Source: Neonectria sp. B-13 (taxonomy: Eukaryota > Ascomycota > Sordariomycetes > Hypocreales > Nectriaceae). From it: a stretch of DNA of 64,000 nt. Where the stretch lies: assembly GCA_002682825.1 (NCBI GenBank), contig NOKP01000002.1, positions 3,785,378-3,849,377 of the forward strand. The letters are read 5' to 3'. The translations under genes were made by a program, and so were the position numbers. Each line of letters begins with the position of its first letter. The first letter of the stretch is position 1. Shown piece after piece: positions 57,294-64,000 of this stretch. A model generated the notes under the pieces. It was not told the DNA's origin, searched no databases, and worked only from the letters and a program-made list of their open reading frames with translations.

Positions 57294-60200
57294 GTCAAAG
57301 TGAGCCGTGAAGCCAAGGCTTACGGCGAGACAGGACAGGATATGTGGTGAGCCGCAAGCGCTTCTTCACCTATGGCCACCGACTGGTGCAAAGGATGTCT
57401 CCGGAGACAGGAAGCCCGGAGAGGTATCTCGACCCCCTCCGCACGTGGGAGAGTTGCAGCGCACCCAGCGTACAGTGCAGTCGCTGTTCGGGATTCCCCA
57501 ACCGGTGAGGGCGTCGACGGTGGTCGACGGTGGTCGGTTCTGGCGAGAGAGTCGTGTGCCCTGCTTCGGGAAGAGAGGTAACGGCGGCGAGAGGGTGTAG
57601 GTTGGCGGGTTGGGCGTGAAAGGACGTCCGTAGGGCCGAGGACTTTGTGGAAAAGCGGGTGCGGGATTCGGGGCGAACGAGACTTGGATTGTTGCGCAGA
57701 ACAATAGGCCTGCGAGGAGGGATTTGGTTCGGTCGAAACGGTACTGCTGAGGCAAACAAACCCAGGGGCAAACAGTCTGACGAAGAGACGATGGGTTAAT
57801 GAAGAGACCGGCTCGGCTCGTCGAGGCAACAACCACAACCACGGGGAGTGACGAGTTACGAGTGACGAATCGATGCAGGGGAGCAACGGTGCTTCCTCAG
57901 GCTCGGGCTTCAGGCTTTCAACACGAGACGAGGGTTGAAAAGCGCAGACCAAGTGGCAAGGGGAATCGACTGCAAAGGAAGACACAACAGAGGGAGAAAA
58001 CAACAGCGGCAATTCGTGGAGAATTGAGGCTGACGAGGAATTGTGGTATGAAAGGAGGGCACAGCACAGGACCGACTGAGAAAATCAGAGCCGGAGGTTA
58101 TTTTTGCGTTGTGTGAACAATAAATTTTTTCTGCCTATTTTTCCCCTCTCCGCAGAGGTACCAGGCGGGATCCCTGGAAGCGGATACGGATACCTTACTT
58201 TGTAGGCGCTGTCTAGCGGCCGGAGAAGGTGGTCCATCATTGAATCGGCGCTGCGCCAGCGTTGGTGATGGGGAACGGGCGGGCACTGTCTATGGTTTTT
58301 TTCTTCTTCTGGCCCAACAGACCGGACTGGACGGGGGGCTTCTAGGGCACTAAAGGAGGGGTCCTCCAGCAGGCCTCAGTGGGCCACAGGGCGTCCGCTC
58401 CAGAGGCGCGTAGGTACTGTGCAGCTGGAGCACGGGGCTGTGGGTGCCCGGCGATTCAGCGCCAGCCACGCCCCCGGCGGTCACTGTGGTCCACCCGGAC
58501 GGCCGTGATGGGCTGGTGGGGATGCGCGAATATAAATCGGCTCAGGCCGGCCGGCAGGCCCTATCAGGCCCTGCCTGGTCACCCATGTTTTGTGTGCGTC
58601 TTTGATTACGCTGATGCTGATTGAGTGAAGTAACGCCAGCCCGGTGCGGGCAGGGCACGGAACGGCCTGGTCGGTCGTCACTTGTACGAATACTTGTGAC
58701 TGTGACGGGATGTCTAGGTCTACATGCCATTGCATTACTCGTATTAGGTTGGACATAGAAGATTGGACCCGTCATTGCTTGTCTGCCTGTCTGCCTGCCT
58801 GCCCGGGAAGGTCGTGCGTATCAGGCAAGCAACATCAAATTGGCAGACAGGGAGACCACGGAATGCTACCTCGCAGGCATCATGACATGGTCATGCAAAC
58901 CATGGGAGCCTACAGACTGAGGAGAGGAGTTGAATTCGTAGACGTATCTTTGTTGATGTTATGTGCGTGATGTGCGTGATGCCCGACGTCGCTTTCATAA
59001 AAGAATCCGCTTTGTTGCCGGCAAGCAAAGGATCCCATACATGCACAGAGATGCTTCGGGCTAATCCGTACAGTCCGGCTCTAGACCACGACCAGCGAAT
59101 GGCAGGAGCAAGAAATCGGAGCCGTAGTCTGAGGGGAGTGGAGGTGGAGGCCAAGGATGTAGACCTACTTCGTACCGTACAAACGCTGCCTCCATGACCA
59201 CGATGGTAATTAGTTAGTAGATATGTGGTGTAACACCTCCGCAAAAGGGAAGGGAAGGGCACGCCACGCATTGCGGTGCGACCACAAACACACACAAAAA
59301 GCCAAACAATCCTGCACGGAAGCCTCACCAAACCGTCGAGGCAAGCGTTTGCTAGAGAACGCCCAGCTATGATGCGGACGCGTTTAGTCCGGCCGCTCCG
59401 TGGCGGGTTGATATCCAGCACCCGAGTTGGGTTGGGGCTTGTGTAATCCAAACGATAACTTCGACGGAACAATGCATTCAGAGTCAATGTGCCCTGGCTC
59501 GGGGTCGACGAAGCTCCCGTACCACCGGACGACAGCCCGAGGTTTTCCCCCTTCAGGCAAGCGGCACGGCACTGGAAGGAAGGAAGGAAGGATGGATGGG
59601 TGAACGGGTGGATGAGCGGGAGCCTTGTATTTCCGAGTCTCCTCCGCGCTCCGCCGCTTCCAATTCCGGGCCAGGGTTAAAGTGGTGAAGTGCCACCAAC
59701 ATGCCGTCACCCATTCAGTTCTTTCACGCAGCGCTTGCTCTCCTTCAATTCCCAGCCCTGGGGGACAGACCCTGCAAGCCGAGGGCCCAGTGTTAGCGGG
59801 CCGGCACAGCACTTAACTATTGGGCGCGAGACAACTTGACAGGCTGCCCGTTTGGTGTTAGATCCCGCGGGGATACTTCGTGTCGCGTGGGTTCGCAACG
59901 GATACCAGAGGTACCCCTCATCCTTTGTCCGGCACTTCAGACCGACTCGATGCCTCGAAGGCGCATCGTATTGAGGCGAATGGACTAGAGAGACTCGCGA
60001 CGGGTAGATTCCAGATCTATGCAGACTCATGCACGATACCTTACCATTGGAACTTTATTCCTGTAGCTTTGAATTGAGTGTGGGAGGCCTTTCATGACTT
60101 CCTGATGCCATGGATGCAGAGTGGAAACTCCCGTGCTTGAGCCCTATTCCTGATACCATGCATATGCATGATTTATTAGGTGTGATGCGATCAACTACGT

Positions 60201-60577
60201 CAGCCTTCGATTTCTGACTGGCATGGATTTTGATCGTGTTGTTCTCTGTTGTCTCGCTTCTCTTTTCGCCATGATAGGATATATATATACATATATTTAC
60301 ATAGGTAGGCGTTTGTGACACCCATCCATCAACCTGATGCTGTTTCTGCTACCCAGAAATCCAGAATCCAGTTTCTAGGTTGTGGTGTCCCATCCAGATA
60401 GGAGTGCCTTTTGCTATCGTCCCAATAGCCATACTTAACTCCACTGATACAAACTATTATATTATCGTACATATAGACTATTTCTCTTTTTAATAAGTCA
60501 AAGCTGGTATGCAGGTTTGCATGACACCAGCAGAACCGCAAGGAGAGACCCTGAGTTTCCCAAGCACGATTCTGCTT
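57294..60577. other. Spacer between the La-motif gene and SFT2
   Basis: No supported gene in 3.3 kb. The 700 bases next to 57293 are pyrimidine-rich on the minus strand and likely the La-gene promoter/leader. TGCC and GGAA tetramer repeats occur at about 58780-58803 and 59570-59600. One CTTCGTAC octamer is at 59168. Confidence 0.45.
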
Positions 60578-61567
60578 TCAACCAGACATCCAAGCCGTAG
60601 CTTGCCTTGTTCCAAAGGACGCGGCAAAGCGTAGACCAGTTGACCCCATGGGAAAGTAGCTAATCAGGTACCACACTAGGCAAGCGAGTTGGACGATTGC
60701 CGAAATGAGTGTCAGAATGGTGCTGTGAAGCTGTGGTATTGGTTAGCAAGGAGCCATTCATCCTGAACCTCGGGCACTTACCTTTAAGGCGAACACTAGC
60801 GTCATTGTAATCGAGCCAAAGTACATCGCGGTGAACGGCAACCGGGGGGTTGAGAGGAGATGGTAGACATAGTTCAGAGGTCCCATCATCGCTGCAAAAG
60901 ATGCTAAGAACATCATGGACCCGACAGACCATCTATCGTGGTGTGAGCATAAAGCACGGAATCCAAATTTCGACTCAGTATCCACGACATCGTCATGATA
61001 CGGATAAAGGTGTCGTCACGATGCTCGGACGCGTGACATAGAAGAGGGGCCGTCCGGGGGCTTGTATAGGTTGTTGACTTACAATATGACAAACTTGCGA
61101 GGCCTCAAGGAGAGAACCGGGAAGAGGGTGAAGCAGATGACGAAACAGGCCAGGGCAGCGAGGTTGCAAGCCCCAAATATCATCAACCGATCCCATCGAC
61201 TAACTGCGACTGGGGTTAGCTTCTCTTACCCACGAGGCATGTCATCCGCATCACATGCATGATCTAAGGCATGGCTGAGATGCAATGCACATGTCCCGCT
61301 GCAGGGGTGCCGAAGTGCCGCGGATTGGGGTTGCTGCCAGGTTGACTCACGAACATACCAGCCTTCCTCCTCCTCGCGACGGGTAGGCTGGGGTAGGGGT
61401 GCGCCGGCACTCTCGGTGACGGGGAGGCGGACATAGCCACGGTCTCCGAACGGGTTCAGGCTCTGGATGGAGGAGAGGAGGCCGCTCTGCTGGGAGGTAT
61501 TGACGGGCTCATCGCGACGGCTCCAGCCCAGGGAGTTGATGGAGTCTCGGAAGGTATTCGAAGCCAT
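60578..61567 (-). CDS. SFT2: SFT2, endosome/Golgi vesicle transport membrane protein
   Basis: Four exons, 61567-61351, 61203-61083, 60932-60782 and 60730-60578, encode 213 residues; introns are 147, 150 and 51 nt. The cytosolic N-terminus (MASNTFRDSINSLGWSRRDE ... SIQSLNPFGDRGYVRLPVTE) is followed by the Sft2/Got1 membrane core. It includes SRWDRLMIFGACNLAALACF, FPVLSLRPRKFVIL, WSVGSMMFLASFAAMMGPL, RLPFTAMYFGSITMTLVFAL and LHSTILTLISAIVQLACLVWYL, about four membrane spans. It ends with ISYFPMGSTGLRFAASFG and ATAWMSG. In yeast Sft2 works with Got1 in fusion of endosome-derived vesicles with the Golgi, through Sed5. Every splice phase fits and no domain is missing. Confidence 0.93.
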
Positions 61568-64000
61568 GACGGCTGGGACCAGGGGAGCGGGTTCGACGGG
61601 GGGCGGGTGCGACGTGGGACGGCACGGCTACGTCGATCGGACGGGCGCAAGTTCGTGATCGGGATGGAGGGTGGGAGGAGCGCGTCGAGGAGACGAGAGG
61701 CGGCTTGAAAGTTGGTGGGAGAGGACAACTCCACTTTGGCTCTGGTCAGTCGACGACTGTCTAGGTATGATATACGGCATGGCTGGAAGGGGGGTGGACA
61801 AGCCTACGTCGAGATTGCTTGGCTGGTGACGACGCCGTTGAGTGTTGGGACAAGGCAGCGATGGTAGACGGGTTGAAGATGGGGGCTTGGGCAGACGACC
61901 GCGCGTTGCGCAAGAAATCCGGGATGACGACAGTCGACGGGCGACGAGCGGCGGGCGATAGGCGATAAGCGGGTGAGCGATGGGCGATGGGCGTCGCGCG
62001 ATGCCTTGGGATGGGAGACAAAGAGGACAGATGGAGAGCTTGGGAAGCTTGGTGTGTCGTCGATGTGGATGTGGAGGGCGGCACTAGCGACGTCGAGGTT
62101 GCTGGGTTGGGGATGGTGTGGCCCGTGTATGGGATGGAGGGATGGATGGAGAGTCTCTGGCCTTGCTACGGGGTAAAGTGTACGTCACTCACACTGTGTC
62201 TTTACTGTATCCGACCAACTGGAGGCCTGGCCTTGCGATGGCCTGCGTTGCCTGTGGCGGCATGCGCCTGCTGGAGGGTGCCACATGATTGGCAGCCTCT
62301 CGGGATACAGTGCCAACCATCGATGGCACGCCGTTTCCGCACGGCCTTGGCCACTTTGGTCTAAGCTGCAAGCCCAGATGGCATGCTGCATCAAGACTCC
62401 CAGGACCCAGGTTGTGAGATGTGGAACATGAGACGTACGTGAGAGGGTCCCGCCAGAATGGAAATGGGCTGGAGGCTTACCTCCAGCTGAGCGCCATCAA
62501 CGTGGGAAAGACCCAGACCGGGTGCCCGTGAACCAACGACCCGGGCAGCTCGTCCTTGATGCTTCACACTTCAGGATTGAGGGGGGCGACTGAGACGAGG
62601 CTGGACGTTCCAGGCTCCGGAGCTGGCTGAAGTGGCTCTTTCTTGTTCTTCCTTCCCCAGCAGCGTCGGCGCAAAAAAGAAAGGCCCAGGCTCCAGATAA
62701 TCTACCAATAGCCAGCCGGATGAGGCGGATGGGACGGGCGGCTGCGAGGGCTAATAAGCTCTGTTTACGAGGAGCGGACCGTCGAGGGCCGGATACGACC
62801 CGTTCTCCCATCCTTGGAGGGAGGATAAGGACCAGGTATTATTAGCTTGGGATGGAGCTGGACAGTTAGATAGTAGGTAGCGCGCCCCCAAGGGAAGATC
62901 AAGGCAGCAAGCCCTATGTCTTGCGTCGTGGGTCTGATGCCGCATGGATCCCGCATACTACCTTACTTATTGGCGTCAAACAAGCTTACATGGTACGGGA
63001 CGCTCTACCGAAGGAAGGGCCCGAGAAAAAGATGGTGTCGGCCGGCGTGGCGCGTGGCCATGGAGGACGCAACGGAGGGTAAACCCCCCCAACGCATGAC
63101 CCGCGCAAGGGGGAGGCGAGGTGTTAGTCGATTCCATGTCGCATCCCGAAGAGGGCCCAGAGCCCAGCAGCAGGTTTGCCTTGGTGTCTTAAATTCCGAG
63201 TCACGTTGGACCTCTGGCGCCCACACACGCACACATACGCACCCTCCTTACTTGCCTGGCTTCCCACCCGTAGGTATGTCGTACGGAAGGGCACGGCGGG
63301 GGGGACTCAGGATGGATAACAAGACGCTGGCGACCACCACCACCAGCACCACCTCCCTCCCTCAGAGCAGTTGACCACCGTGCAAAGCCCCAGAGCCCCA
63401 AGGACCAGAAATGTCGTCCGCTGTACCTGGGACCTAGCGGGTCAGAAGATGATGGAACTCGTACAGATGACTTGCGCGGAGGCTTAGTATTTTTAGCCAG
63501 CTGCTGCGAGTATAAGATGGAGGACATCGGTACCTCTGGCTGGGCTGGAGGCCAAGGACCGATCTATCTCATCTTGCAGCAACGTTGTGACACACCGAAC
63601 CTAGGCCGGACGCGAAAGGACAACAAACAAGACCAGAAGACTGCAGCAGAAGCGAACCAACAAGGCGACGGAAGCCTAACAACGTACCTACCTTAGCCAG
63701 ACCTCCTATTCTGCAGTCTGCACACCGTTTCGGACGCCGCTTGGCCGTTCACCCACCCGCACCGCCAATCGTCTCTCTACCCGAGCGAGTGCGCATTTGC
63801 TGCAAATCAATAACTCAGGAAGGGTCCTAGCCTAACAGAGCCAGACTAGCCTCGACCATCGACAAGAAAGCGGTCACAGTCGAGATTCCAGGCGTCGTTC
63901 GCTGTTGTTGTGGCCTCTTCTCTCACCGAAGCCTCCCCCCTTCGATTTATCACTTACACACGCATCCATCCTCCACTCCTTGACACCACCACCACGATCC
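61568..64000. other. Spacer to the window's right edge
   Basis: No supported gene. Open frames are short, overlapping and on both strands. The last ~250 bases are CT-rich on the plus strand and could be the leader of a plus-strand gene beginning beyond 64000. Confidence 0.4.

Noticed and set aside
58891..59487. 198-codon minus-strand frame
   Set aside because: Arg/Leu/Ser-rich with no motif and a non-ATG-like context; typical of a random frame in this composition.

Overview
The window looks like nuclear chromosomal DNA from a filamentous ascomycete (Pezizomycotina, most likely a Sordariomycete). Short introns of about 50-170 nt carry GT(A/G)AGT-type donors, CTAAC/CTGAC branch sites and CAG/TAG acceptors. 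Intergenic spacers are long, and the gene set is typical of these fungi: FlbC-type C2H2 regulator, Zn2Cys6 regulator, fungal acetate kinase, DUF3824-like protein, CLF1 and PRP31. I see no rRNA, tRNA, CRISPR array or intact transposon. Exon boundaries were worked out by eye from reading frame, splice consensus and family knowledge. No database search was run.

Layout. 0-5 kb: 3' end of RIC1 (+), casein kinase II beta subunit (+), and a PAP2-type diacylglycerol pyrophosphate phosphatase (-). 7.6-14.5 kb: mitochondrial ribosomal protein uL2m (-), B-type cyclin (+) and THO complex WD40 subunit TEX1/THO3 (+). 17-26 kb: Zn2Cys6 transcription factor (+), a protein joining a WRKY/GCM1-like zinc finger to an omega-type glutathione transferase (+), and a PHO84-like phosphate transporter (-). 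28.7-33.8 kb: an unrecognised protein (+), acetate kinase (+) and an FlbC-like C2H2 regulator (-). An 8.5 kb gene-poor stretch follows. 42.2-46.5 kb: the spliceosomal genes PRP31 (-) and CLF1 (+) in a head-to-head pair. 48.5-61.6 kb: DUF3824-like protein (-), La-motif RNA-binding protein (-) and SFT2 Golgi transport protein (-). The last 2.4 kb has no supported gene and may be the upstream region of a gene beyond the edge.

Most genes are unrelated housekeeping or regulatory genes, as expected in a fungal chromosome. RNA processing is over-represented (TEX1, PRP31, CLF1, the La-motif protein). RIC1 and SFT2 both act in endosome-Golgi traffic.

The observations most worth following are: the zinc finger-GST fusion, whose catalytic cysteine codon is split by a GC-AG intron; a stop-free intron of 3n length inside PRP31; the shared PRP31/CLF1 promoter; a dispersed CTTCGTAC motif found only in spacers; and a possible unannotated small gene at 20.6-20.95 kb.
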